From: Acidobacteriota bacterium
GTDB taxonomy: Bacteria; Acidobacteriota; Terriglobia; Acidiferrales; UBA7541
DNA: 15,496 bases
Direction of reading: 5' to 3'
Assembly: GCA_003131705.1 (NCBI GenBank)
Contig: PKUY01000225.1
Span: forward strand, 766-16,261
Below the pieces are notes generated by a model that worked only from the letters and a program-made list of their open reading frames with translations, was not told the origin of the DNA and did not search any database. The position numbers and the translations under genes were made by a program. Below, piece after piece: positions 1 to 6,830 of the stretch (position 1 is the first letter of the stretch; each line of letters starts with the position of its first letter).

Positions 1-506
<506 letters not shown>

Positions 507-524
507 TCTGCATCGATTGTGATC

Positions 525-552
525 TTGGGGGCGCCGCTCTCGCGGCCCCCAA
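525..552 (+). terminator. GC-rich hairpin after rpoD, possible terminator
   Basis: TTGGGGGC at 525-532 is the reverse complement of GCCCCCAA at 545-552, with an additional CCGC/GCGG pairing inside. The hairpin sits 19 bases past the rpoD stop codon. No T-run follows (AACGATGCCT comes next), so it is not a classical intrinsic terminator; it may stabilise the mRNA end or act with Rho. Confidence 0.45.
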
Positions 553-793
553 CGATGCCTCTGAGCTTCGAGGACTTCTGCAATTGCCTTTACGGCTTCA
601 TCGCTTCAACGTTTGGCATCCCTCGGCCTTTTCGCGGCTCACCTCGAAAAACGCGGATGGATGCAAAAACGATTATCCTGCAACTATCTCGCTAGCGCCG
701 CACTCCGTCGCACACGGCAAATCCTGTCCCAAGCACAGCAACTCCCCGCTGAAAATTTCTTTCGCTGATCGCCTGCGGACATATCATGTTTCC
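553..793. other. Intergenic region between rpoD and the ABC ATPase genes
   Basis: About 240 bases without a convincing gene. An open frame runs through it into the downstream ATPase, but the translated stretch has no family resemblance and the ATPase domain starts cleanly at the ATG at 794. The right end holds TATCAT at 782-787, a plausible -10 box only six bases before that ATG. I saw no clear Shine-Dalgarno sequence. Confidence 0.5.
782..787 (+). promoter_or_regulatory. Possible -10 box for the first ABC ATPase gene
   Basis: TATCAT lies six bases upstream of the ATG at 794. The best -35 at suitable spacing is poor (TTTCGC, 16-base spacer). If the box is used, transcription would begin at or very near the start codon and the mRNA would be leaderless, which fits the lack of a ribosome binding site. 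Confidence 0.3.
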
Positions 794-1780
794 ATGGCCA
801 CGAGGCTCGAAGTGCGCGGGCTTACAGTCAAGCTGCCGACCCGAGCTGGCTGGATCCGGCCGGTCAACGATGTGTCGTTCTCGCTGGGCGAAGGCGAGAC
901 GCTGGGCATCGTCGGCGAATCCGGCTCCGGAAAGACGATGCTCGCGCTCGCGCTAATGGGCCTGGATCCTCCCGGCGCGCGCCGCCGCGGACAAGCATGG
1001 CTTCAGCCACGCTCGCGAGGTGGCGAAGGGCAAAACCTCATTACTGCCGCACCCGCCGAAATGCGCGCGCTGCGTGGCCGCGAAATAGCCATGATCTTTC
1101 AAGAGCCAATGACCGCCCTCAATCCCATGATGCGCGTCGGCGCGCAGATTGAAGAAGCGATCCGCGTCCATGAATCTGGCCTCAGCGGCAGCCAAGTCCG
1201 GGAGCGCGCGCGCCAGGCACTCGAGCGCGCCGCCATTCCCGAACCCGAGTCGCGCGCGCGTCAATATCCCCACCAGCTTTCGGGCGGCCTGCGCCAACGT
1301 GTCATGATCGCCATGGCGCTGGCGGCGAATCCCGGCGTTCTGATCGCCGACGAGCCCACCACGGCGCTCGATGTCACGGTGCAAAAGCAAATCCTCGAGC
1401 TGCTGGCAAATCTGCGCCGCGAGCTACAGCTTTCAATGCTATTCGTGACGCATGACCTGGGCGTCGTCGCGCAAGTCGCCGATCGCGTCGCGGTAATGTA
1501 CGCGGGCCGCATCGTCGAGGAGGGCGCCGCTTCCGAAGTGTTGCGCCATCCGCGACATCCATACACCGAAGGTTTGCTGCGCGCGGCGCCCCAGTTGACG
1601 CGCGAGAAGCTGACTCCGATTGCAGGCACGGTTCCTGCTCTTGACGCGCTGCCTCCTGGCTGCGCGTTTGCCCCGCGCTGTGTGCACCACGTGGCTGAAT
1701 GCGACGCGGCAGTCCCCGATCTTCGCCGTCCAAGCGGCGCGGACGAAAATCATCACGCGCGGTGTATTCTTGTTCGTTGA
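794..1780 (+). CDS. Oligopeptide/dipeptide (Dpp/Opp)-type ABC transporter ATP-binding protein, DppD/OppD-like
   Basis: A cytoplasmic ATPase of the peptide/nickel importer family; it would power uptake through a membrane permease pair. The 328-residue protein from ATG 794 has Walker [10 protein letters not shown]-loop [12 protein letters not shown], signature LSGGLRQR, Walker [13 protein letters not shown] and H-loop VTHDLGVV. The C-terminal extension has the family's cysteine pattern (GCAFAPRC...AECD...HHARC), which in related ATPases binds an iron-sulfur cluster. The start is chosen because domain homology begins at [14 protein letters not shown]; the in-frame sequence upstream looks non-coding. 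A second ATPase gene of the partner type follows 95 bases downstream, as in classical dppDF/oppDF pairs. No permease or substrate-binding protein is in the window, so the substrate cannot be inferred. Confidence 0.93.
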   Translation: MATRLEVRGLTVKLPTRAGWIRPVNDVSFSLGEGETLGIVGESGSGKTMLALALMGLDPPGARRRGQAWLQPRSRGGEGQNLITAAPAEMRALRGREIAMIFQEPMTALNPMMRVGAQIEEAIRVHESGLSGSQVRERARQALERAAIPEPESRARQYPHQLSGGLRQRVMIAMALAANPGVLIADEPTTALDVTVQKQILELLANLRRELQLSMLFVTHDLGVVAQVADRVAVMYAGRIVEEGAASEVLRHPRHPYTEGLLRAAPQLTREKLTPIAGTVPALDALPPGCAFAPRCVHHVAECDAAVPDLRRPSGADENHHARCILVR

Positions 1781-1875
1781 CGTCGCTGAAGACAACGGCT
1801 CATGAAAATCGAAAGCGCTCTGCAACTCTGTTTGAACAACACAGTTCTTTTCATCGCGGGCGCGAAACTCTGAAT

Positions 1876-2679
1876 ATGGCCGACGTCACCACTCTTCTCG
1901 AGGCGCGGAACCTGCGGAAATCCTTCGCGGTTGGAATGGGCGCGTTCAAAACTTCGGCGCGTCAGGCTCCCGCTGTCGATGGTGTGAGCTTTTCCGTGGA
2001 GCGCGGCGAAACTCTCGGTATCGTGGGCGAATCCGGTTGCGGCAAGACAACGCTAGCGAGAATGCTCATGCGGCTCATTGAACCGGACTCCGGCGAAATC
2101 CTTTTTCGCGGAGAGAACTGGCTCAGTGCGGGCGGAGTGGAATTGCGATCGCTTCGGCGCGGCATTCAAATGGTATTTCAAGATCCTGTGGCGTCGCTCA
2201 ATCCGCGCATGCGCGTGGGCACAATCGTTGGCGAACCTGTCGCGATTCATGAACCGCAGCTTTTGCGCGTCGATCGGCGTGCGCGCGTGGAGAGCATGCT
2301 CCAGGCCGTTGGTGTTGGCGCCGAAGCGCTCAGCCGCTATCCTCACGAGTTTTCCGGTGGGCAGCGCCAGCGCATCGGAATCGCTCGCGCGCTGATTCTG
2401 CGCCCCGATCTGGTAATTGCAGACGAACCTGTTTCGGCGCTGGATGTTTCGGTCGGCGCTCAAATCCTGGAGTTGCTCGACCGTCTCCGTCGCGACCTTT
2501 CGCTCACGCTGATCCTGATTTCGCACAGCCTTCCCGTGGTTGCGCAACTCGCAACGCGCGTTGCCGTAATGCAGGGCGGCCGCTTCGTCGAATCGGGCGC
2601 CGCCGAACAGGTGCTGCAGTCGCCGCAGCATCCGTACACACAGGCTTTGATTGCAGCCGTCCCGCAAATGCCCGCTTAA
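1876..2679 (+). CDS. Oligopeptide/dipeptide (Dpp/Opp)-type ABC transporter ATP-binding protein, DppF/OppF-like, short C-terminus
   Basis: The second ATPase of the peptide importer pair, 267 residues from ATG 1876. Motifs are Walker [11 protein letters not shown]-loop [14 protein letters not shown], signature FSGGQRQR, Walker [13 protein letters not shown] and H-loop ISHSLPVV (the histidine is kept; Asp after it is replaced by Ser). The protein stops just after the conserved [11 protein letters not shown] segment, so it lacks the cysteine-containing tail of full-length OppF/DppF proteins (typically over 300 residues). The frame is open further upstream, but family similarity begins at [17 protein letters not shown]. 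No strong Shine-Dalgarno is visible. It probably works as a heterodimer with the upstream ATPase. Confidence 0.9.
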   Translation: MADVTTLLEARNLRKSFAVGMGAFKTSARQAPAVDGVSFSVERGETLGIVGESGCGKTTLARMLMRLIEPDSGEILFRGENWLSAGGVELRSLRRGIQMVFQDPVASLNPRMRVGTIVGEPVAIHEPQLLRVDRRARVESMLQAVGVGAEALSRYPHEFSGGQRQRIGIARALILRPDLVIADEPVSALDVSVGAQILELLDRLRRDLSLTLILISHSLPVVAQLATRVAVMQGGRFVESGAAEQVLQSPQHPYTQALIAAVPQMPA

Positions 2680-2738
2680 TTCGTTCAGGAACTTTTAGCG
2701 AGGTATCTTCTTTTCAGCGAAGCACAACGAGGAAGAAT

Positions 2739-4352
2739 TCAGATCCGCCGTTCGATATTCGGAAAAGCGAGCCAGACTTTCACGCCGCAGAAATGCGATC
2801 CTTCCGTGCAGATCGGAGTTGAAATTCCCGCGCGGAGATGGCACGGCGGCCCGATGTAACGCCCGAGTTCGGGAAACGCCGCGCGCACCTGGTGCACCTC
2901 CTCGATTGACGCCTGATAAATTTCCTCTTGCGCATTGAAACATGTCCGCATCGTCCATTTGTGGAGCAAGTGCAGCAGTGATCCCGACTCCACAAGCCGG
3001 ATTGCCTTCGCGTTCGGCAACAGGTAGAGCGCGGATTCGCGCGGCACGCCTCGATCGAGCAATGCGTTTTTCGCCGCCCACGCCTCTTCCATGGCCTGTT
3101 GATAAATTTCCAGCGCGCGCGGGTTTTCGCGGATCAGCATTGGCGTGATGTAGTCGGGCGAGCGCGTATCAGCAAGCGTGAGCAGAGGCCGCGAGCCAGG
3201 AACCATGCGGTGCCGCTGGTCCTGGCTATCCGCGGTGTGGCTGATTTTCTTGGCGAAAGTGAAGGCCGCGTGATCGAGCGGGCGCATCATCGGTGCGTTC
3301 ACACCAAGGTTCAGCGTCTCGCGCCGATACGGATTGCGCGCCGGATTCAGCATCCGATCGATTGCTTCTCCGTCCGGACATTCCGTCGCGGTCAGCCCCA
3401 GCACGGCGCGATACGCCTCAGCCATCGATCCAATCGCCCGAGGCGAGTAGTCGATGAGTTGCGACGTGCGTCCGGAAAGGCGGCCGTCGAATTCGCGCGC
3501 AAAGGCTTCGCCGTCGCGCGGCGGCTGCTGCCATTCCGGCAAATCTTCCATTGGTTCGATGTTGAAGCGATCCAAAAACTGCGGATCGATCTCGAGAACT
3601 CGCGCGACCATTTCTCCAATCACATGCCGCGCCTCGGTCGGCGTGTCGTTCGCCGCCTGCGTGCGCCACAGCCGGTAGAGGACGATGCCCGAAAGCGTGT
3701 GCACCATGGTTGTGAACGCCGCAACCGGCAGAACGTATCGCGCTACTTCGATCGCGCGCTTTCCCGATTGCCTCTCGACCTTCTGTGCGCGCAGCGGATG
3801 CGACATTTCGCTGACGTGCCAGATGTCGCTCAGAATGGCGCGCGCCGTCGGCTCAAGCACTCGCGTCAGCTCGCGGTAATGTTCCCACGCGCGTGCAATT
3901 GCTTTTTCGTAGATGGCGTGCTCGGCCGGGCCGAAGTTTGGATGGTCTTGAGAATTGTCAGGTGAGCTTTCGAGCGGTATATAGGCCTGTGCCCTGTCGA
4001 GCCGGACATAGCGCTGGCTCTGCTGCTCGGAGTTGTAAAACGGGTGCGCGTGAAGAAACGACCACACGAAATGCCGGCTGATGTTCTCGAGTCCGAACTC
4101 GAAATGCGCGTGCTGGTAAACGGTGTGGTGCCCGCCGAAATACGTTCCCGCGCCGATGGTCACACGCTGCTTTTCGGTGACTTCCTCGGGACCAACGAGA
4201 TGGGTCGAATAGCACGTTCGCGCCGCCGCAATCGCTGAATCAAAGGGATGCGCGAACGAGTTGCGCAGCGTCACGCGCGGCGCCGCAGTCTCAACTTGCG
4301 AGCCGTGCGAACTCGACGGCGGTTCCGGTACGGTAGAAAATTGCGCGGCCAT
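2739..4352 (-). CDS. thyX: Tandem-domain FAD-dependent thymidylate synthase (ThyX)
   Basis: ThyX methylates dUMP to dTMP using methylenetetrahydrofolate, NADPH and FAD. Typical ThyX proteins have about 220-250 residues; this one has 537 and appears to be two ThyX domains in a row. Domain 1 (about 25-260) shows AAARTCYS (42-49), GGHHTVYQHAHFEF (73-86) and ENISRH, then HAH at 101-103 where the RHR of the signature is expected, followed by EQQSQRY (109-115), which fits the E-x-S-x-R-Y half; it ends with a ThyX-like LP...T...LYRLWRTQAAND helix. Domain 2 (about 335-500) has HAAFTFAKKIS (361-371) and SQDQRHRM (376-383), so Q-x-R-H-R is present, but it is followed by VPGSRPLL rather than S-x-R-Y. 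It closes with LLHKWTMRTCFNAQEEIYQ, the usual ThyX C-terminal helix. A cysteine/histidine-rich tail (C504, C515, H520, C522) follows. No Shine-Dalgarno precedes the ATG; TACAAT lies eight bases upstream. Confidence 0.92.
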   Translation of the reverse strand: MAAQFSTVPEPPSSSHGSQVETAAPRVTLRNSFAHPFDSAIAAARTCYSTHLVGPEEVTEKQRVTIGAGTYFGGHHTVYQHAHFEFGLENISRHFVWSFLHAHPFYNSEQQSQRYVRLDRAQAYIPLESSPDNSQDHPNFGPAEHAIYEKAIARAWEHYRELTRVLEPTARAILSDIWHVSEMSHPLRAQKVERQSGKRAIEVARYVLPVAAFTTMVHTLSGIVLYRLWRTQAANDTPTEARHVIGEMVARVLEIDPQFLDRFNIEPMEDLPEWQQPPRDGEAFAREFDGRLSGRTSQLIDYSPRAIGSMAEAYRAVLGLTATECPDGEAIDRMLNPARNPYRRETLNLGVNAPMMRPLDHAAFTFAKKISHTADSQDQRHRMVPGSRPLLTLADTRSPDYITPMLIRENPRALEIYQQAMEEAWAAKNALLDRGVPRESALYLLPNAKAIRLVESGSLLHLLHKWTMRTCFNAQEEIYQASIEEVHQVRAAFPELGRYIGPPCHLRAGISTPICTEGSHFCGVKVWLAFPNIERRI

Positions 4353-4360
4353 CTTGAGCG

Positions 4361-4366
4361 ATTGTA
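4361..4366 (-). promoter_or_regulatory. Possible -10 box of thyX, leaderless spacing
   Basis: On the minus strand this reads TACAAT, five of six matches to TATAAT, ending eight bases before the thyX ATG. A weak -35 candidate (TGTGAA) lies 18 bases upstream. The spacing would place the transcript start at or next to the A of the ATG. Confidence 0.35.
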
Positions 4367-4456
4367 CACTGGCGCAGCGCTGGATTCACATCGGGGTGCA
4401 GCGTGATGGGTGGTGCGTCGGCGACAATCCGGAATCTGATCCGCCGGGCACGGGCG

Positions 4457-4498
4457 CACCTGGGCCATGATGGGCAACGATTCAGTTCATCCCAGGTG
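4457..4498 (-). terminator. Inverted repeat between rpmE and thyX
   Basis: CACCTGGG at 4457-4464 and CCCAGGTG at 4491-4498 are perfect 8-bp arms separated by 26 bases, just past the rpmE stop. There is no T-tract on the minus strand, so it could be an attenuated terminator, an mRNA-end stem or a protein site. The 4353-4514 gap holds nothing else that I recognise. Confidence 0.3.
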
Positions 4499-4514
4499 TG
4501 CGATTTGCTTTGAG

Positions 4515-4748
4515 TTACTTCTTGGCGGTTGCGGTCGCGGCAGCTTTATCCGCGTATTTCTTCTGGAAGCGCTCGATGCGCCCCGCTGTATCCAGCAATT
4601 TCTGCTTGCCGGTGAAGAAAGGATGGCAGCTCGAGCAGACTTCTACGCGAATCGTCTCGCCCTTGATTGTGGACCGCGTTTGAAACTTGCTGCCGCAGGC
4701 ACAACTCACCGTTACGGCATGGTAATCGGGATGAATTCCTTCTCTCAT
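4515..4748 (-). CDS. rpmE: 50S ribosomal protein L31 (zinc-binding type)
   Basis: A component of the large ribosomal subunit at the central protuberance. The 77-residue protein starts [20 protein letters not shown] and carries the zinc ligands of the C+ form: C-x-C near residue 16 and C-x-x-C in [12 protein letters not shown]. The last residues are a lysine/alanine-rich tail ([15 protein letters not shown]), a common variable extension. The ATG at 4748 is supported by AGGAG about seven bases upstream; a longer in-frame start at 4793 would add a non-family leader. The presence of the cysteines indicates the form used when zinc is sufficient. The gene seems to be transcribed singly or with the small ORFs upstream. 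Confidence 0.96.
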   Translation of the reverse strand: MREGIHPDYHAVTVSCACGSKFQTRSTIKGETIRVEVCSSCHPFFTGKQKLLDTAGRIERFQKKYADKAAATATAKK

Positions 4749-4809
4749 GGAAAAGCTCCTGTCTGCCGGCCGGTCTGCGCGAATGCCAGACAATGCTACG
4801 CAATCGCGT

Positions 4810-4838
4810 CGCTAGGCTAGCGGGGAAGCTTTATTGTA
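4810..4838 (-). promoter_or_regulatory. Candidate rpmE upstream control elements
   Basis: TACAAT on the minus strand (4838-4833) is a possible -10 box about 85 bases upstream of the rpmE start. Just downstream lies a 13-bp dyad, CGCTAG-C-CTAGCG (4810-4822), in what would be the leader RNA. No good -35 is seen. L31 operons are known to be autoregulated or zinc-regulated in some bacteria; whether this dyad does either is unknown. Confidence 0.3.
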
Positions 4839-4858
4839 CTCGAAAATCGCACTAGCTC

Positions 4859-5038
4859 CTACGCGCGATACCATTGGTGCTGGGTTAGTTTCCGGTTACC
4901 CGACCTGCGTGCCCAGTCGGAGCGCGGCTGTGCGAATTCGACCGGATACGAACCATTGAACTGAGTGAGAAGTACGAGAAAGACAAGAAAAATGACCGCG
5001 GCAAAGCGGAAATAGACTGTGAAGTTTTCTAACACCAT
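4859..5038 (-). CDS. Small single-pass membrane protein, hypothetical
   Basis: A 59-residue ORF whose ATG overlaps the stop codon of the upstream ORF by one base (TAATG), the arrangement expected for translational reinitiation. The protein is MVLENFTVYFRF followed by a hydrophobic segment (AAVIFLVFLVLLTQF, about residues 13-27), then a basic polar tail (ARRSGNRKLTQHQWYRA). This fits one membrane helix with a short N-terminal segment. I do not recognise a family. It is supported by the membrane segment and the overlap, not by homology. It may be a companion of the 91-residue membrane protein encoded just upstream. Confidence 0.45.
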   Translation of the reverse strand: MVLENFTVYFRFAAVIFLVFLVLLTQFNGSYPVEFAQPRSDWARRSGNRKLTQHQWYRA

Positions 5039-5313
5039 TAGACCAACGGGACGGCGGTTCCCTGGGTCTGGAATGCGTTTGGGATTTGAAGAAAAAACGT
5101 GAGACCAAAAAGATAGAACATCGCAACAACAGTTTGCCGCAGGTTCGCTGACCGATGATTGAGCAGAGCCAAAGACTTACGATGGGAATTGTCATTCTGG
5201 ACCGTCCGTAAAGAGCGGAGGCGTACCAGAACGAAAAGAAGCAGAAAAAACCGAGAGAAAGGACTTAGGGAATACCACACACTGGACCACGCCTCAAAAA
5301 GTTCTATCAGCAT
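5038..5313 (-). CDS. Small two-helix membrane protein, hypothetical
   Basis: A 91-residue ORF with two hydrophobic segments: RFFLLLFVLVRL (about residues 21-32) and VVAMFYLFGLTFFLQI (about 62-77), separated by a basic loop (RSLRTVQNDNSHRKS). No enzymatic motif is visible and I do not recognise the family. The ATG at 5313 has no strong Shine-Dalgarno. The stop codon overlaps the start of the next small membrane ORF, which argues that both are real and co-translated. The opposite strand also has an open frame here, but its product is a low-complexity Arg/Lys-rich sequence and looks like a shadow. Confidence 0.5.
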   Translation of the reverse strand: MLIELFEAWSSVWYSLSPFSRFFLLLFVLVRLRSLRTVQNDNSHRKSLALLNHRSANLRQTVVAMFYLFGLTFFLQIPNAFQTQGTAVPLV

Positions 5314-5439
5314 CGTTATTAGACACCAGGCAGTTGTAATTGGTTCCGAGGAGGACCCACTACCTATTCATTGGATGATAGAAGCGGCCCCCATGATTCG
5401 ATCAGCCAAGAGAGCATGTGGGAGCTCTGACCGCGAACC

Positions 5440-6609
5440 TCACGAGCCGCTGAAGAGAAGCGGCGCACCAAGCTTTGATCTGTAGTTGGGACGGTATCGC
5501 TCGGTGTTGTAGAGATTCGCTACGTGGACTTTGCGGGCTCCGAGGGATACATCCGGCAAGGGCACTTGAGCGTAGCAGCCGTTCTGGATTGCGATCATCC
5601 TTCCACTGACCCCGTTGCGAATCAGGTCCACCGCGATGTTCGCAAAGGTGATGCTCACCAGTTGATCGATGGAGTCCGGTTCGCCGCTGCGCAAGTCGTA
5701 GGTTAGATCGCTGACCATCGTTTCCTGGCCTGTGCGCGTATGCACTTCCTCCGCGAGCGCGTGGCCGATGTCGGCCTTCTTGCGATGACCGTACGCATCG
5801 GCCTCGCCGTACTCCATTAGTTCGCCGCCCTTCCAGATGGCTCCCTCGGATACGATGACCAGCGCGTAGTTGCTCGGATTATTCGCCTTGTCCTCCATCA
5901 GGAGGCGGCAGACGCGATCGAGGTCGAACGGGTATTCGGGGATCAGGCAGCGCTCCGAAGTAACGTATGCCGTGTAAAGCGCGGTGAAGCCCGCATCGCG
6001 GCCGAAAATTCGGAAGATGCCGATCCGTTCGTGCGAGCCGATCGTGGTGCGTTGCCGCGTGATGGATTGTTTGGCGCGCGTCACTGCTGTCGAAAATCCG
6101 ATACAGTACTCCGTACCTTGCACGTCGTTGTCCATCGTCTTCGGGATCGCAACCACTGGAAATCCTGCGGACGAAAGAGCGGCAGCAAAGCTGAGTGTAT
6201 CGTCGCCGCCGATGGCCACCAGACACCCGATCCCCAACCGGTCGAGATTATCGAGGGCGACCGAGGTCAAATCGTAGGTCCTGCCGTCAAACGGAAGCTT
6301 TTTCAATTGATCGATGGGAATGTGTTTCGGAAACTTGGATTCAGGGACGCGTCGAGGATTGGTCCGCGATGTGTGCAGAATGGTGCCGCCGGTGCGATCG
6401 ATCGTTCGAGTGTTATCGCGCGTGAGTTCACGAATGTAGGCTGGGTCTTCGGGACGCGTCATATTGACAAGTCCTTCCCAGCCTTTGCGAATTCCGATCA
6501 CTTGGCGCCCGATTTCGTCCGCGCCATACACAACGGACTTGATCACCGGATTCAAACCGGGCACATCTCCGCCGCCGGTCAAAATACCAATCTTATTCTT
6601 GTCGGTCAC
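5440..6609 (-). CDS. pfp: 6-phosphofructokinase, pyrophosphate-dependent type
   Basis: Phosphorylates fructose 6-phosphate to fructose 1,6-bisphosphate in glycolysis; the PPi form is reversible. The 389-residue protein begins VTDKNKIGILTGGGDVPGLN (phosphate-binding loop, residues 7-20). Residues 134-138 are GGDDT and 156-162 are PKTMDND. In ATP-dependent enzymes these are GGDGS and PGTIDND; Asp in the first and Lys in the second are the known determinants of PPi use, so the donor is inferred to be PPi. GRDAGFTALYTAYVT and IPEYPFDL are further family segments. The start is GTG at 6609, preceded by GGAGAGG with a five-base spacer; an upstream in-frame ATG at 6678 would run through the palindrome and is less likely. 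A perfect 24-bp palindrome lies directly upstream of the ribosome binding site. Confidence 0.92.
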   Translation of the reverse strand: MTDKNKIGILTGGGDVPGLNPVIKSVVYGADEIGRQVIGIRKGWEGLVNMTRPEDPAYIRELTRDNTRTIDRTGGTILHTSRTNPRRVPESKFPKHIPIDQLKKLPFDGRTYDLTSVALDNLDRLGIGCLVAIGGDDTLSFAAALSSAGFPVVAIPKTMDNDVQGTEYCIGFSTAVTRAKQSITRQRTTIGSHERIGIFRIFGRDAGFTALYTAYVTSERCLIPEYPFDLDRVCRLLMEDKANNPSNYALVIVSEGAIWKGGELMEYGEADAYGHRKKADIGHALAEEVHTRTGQETMVSDLTYDLRSGEPDSIDQLVSITFANIAVDLIRNGVSGRMIAIQNGCYAQVPLPDVSLGARKVHVANLYNTERYRPNYRSKLGAPLLFSGS

Positions 6610-6624
6610 GTTGGCCTCTCCTGA

Positions 6625-6648
6625 GCGAATATCCGCGCGGATATTCGC
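6625..6648. promoter_or_regulatory. Perfect 24-bp palindrome upstream of the phosphofructokinase gene
   Basis: The arm GCGAATATCCGC is followed immediately by its exact reverse complement, with no spacer. It begins 16 bases before the GTG start and directly abuts the Shine-Dalgarno region. It could be an operator for a dimeric regulator, or form an mRNA hairpin next to the ribosome binding site. Confidence 0.55.
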
Positions 6649-6747
6649 GCGCCCCCGTCCCCGTCCAATTGTGCCCATGATTTTGGCTGCAACGCAATCC
6701 GGTTTCGGTGCGCCAAGGCGGTTAGCGACATACCGAGGCGAGGAACG

Positions 6748-6776
6748 TTACAGTCCTGTAATCTAGTTTCGCTAGA
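6748..6776. promoter_or_regulatory. Two adjacent dyads upstream of the secreted MBL-fold gene
   Basis: TTACAG-TC-CTGTAA (6748-6761) is a perfect dyad with a two-base spacer. It is followed directly by TCTAG-TTTCG-CTAGA (6762-6776). A -10-like TAGAAT (6773-6778) overlaps the second one. This arrangement would suit a repressor site over a promoter reading rightward, but no good -35 is visible. Confidence 0.35.
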
Positions 6777-6830
6777 ATCGAAGGCTTCAAGCACTGGGCT
6801 TAATCCGCTTTGAATCACGGGAGATTTCGA

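Noticed and set aside
584..793. Upstream extension of the DppD-like ORF (70 extra residues)
   Set aside because: The added sequence has no ABC similarity and ordinary ATPases begin at the 794 ATG; the extension also reads across the intergenic region after rpoD.
3099..3965. 288-codon plus-strand open frame across thyX
   Set aside because: It is an Arg/His-rich antisense shadow of the thyX gene, with no family resemblance, while the minus strand encodes clear ThyX motifs.
4896..5195. 99-codon minus-strand frame competing with the two small membrane ORFs
   Set aside because: Its product is Arg/Ser-rich without a coherent membrane segment, and the alternative frame pair has better hydrophobic organisation and a TAATG junction.
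5159..5485. 108-codon plus-strand frame opposite the 91-residue ORF
   Set aside because: Low-complexity Arg/Lys product overlapping the end of the phosphofructokinase gene; no start signal.
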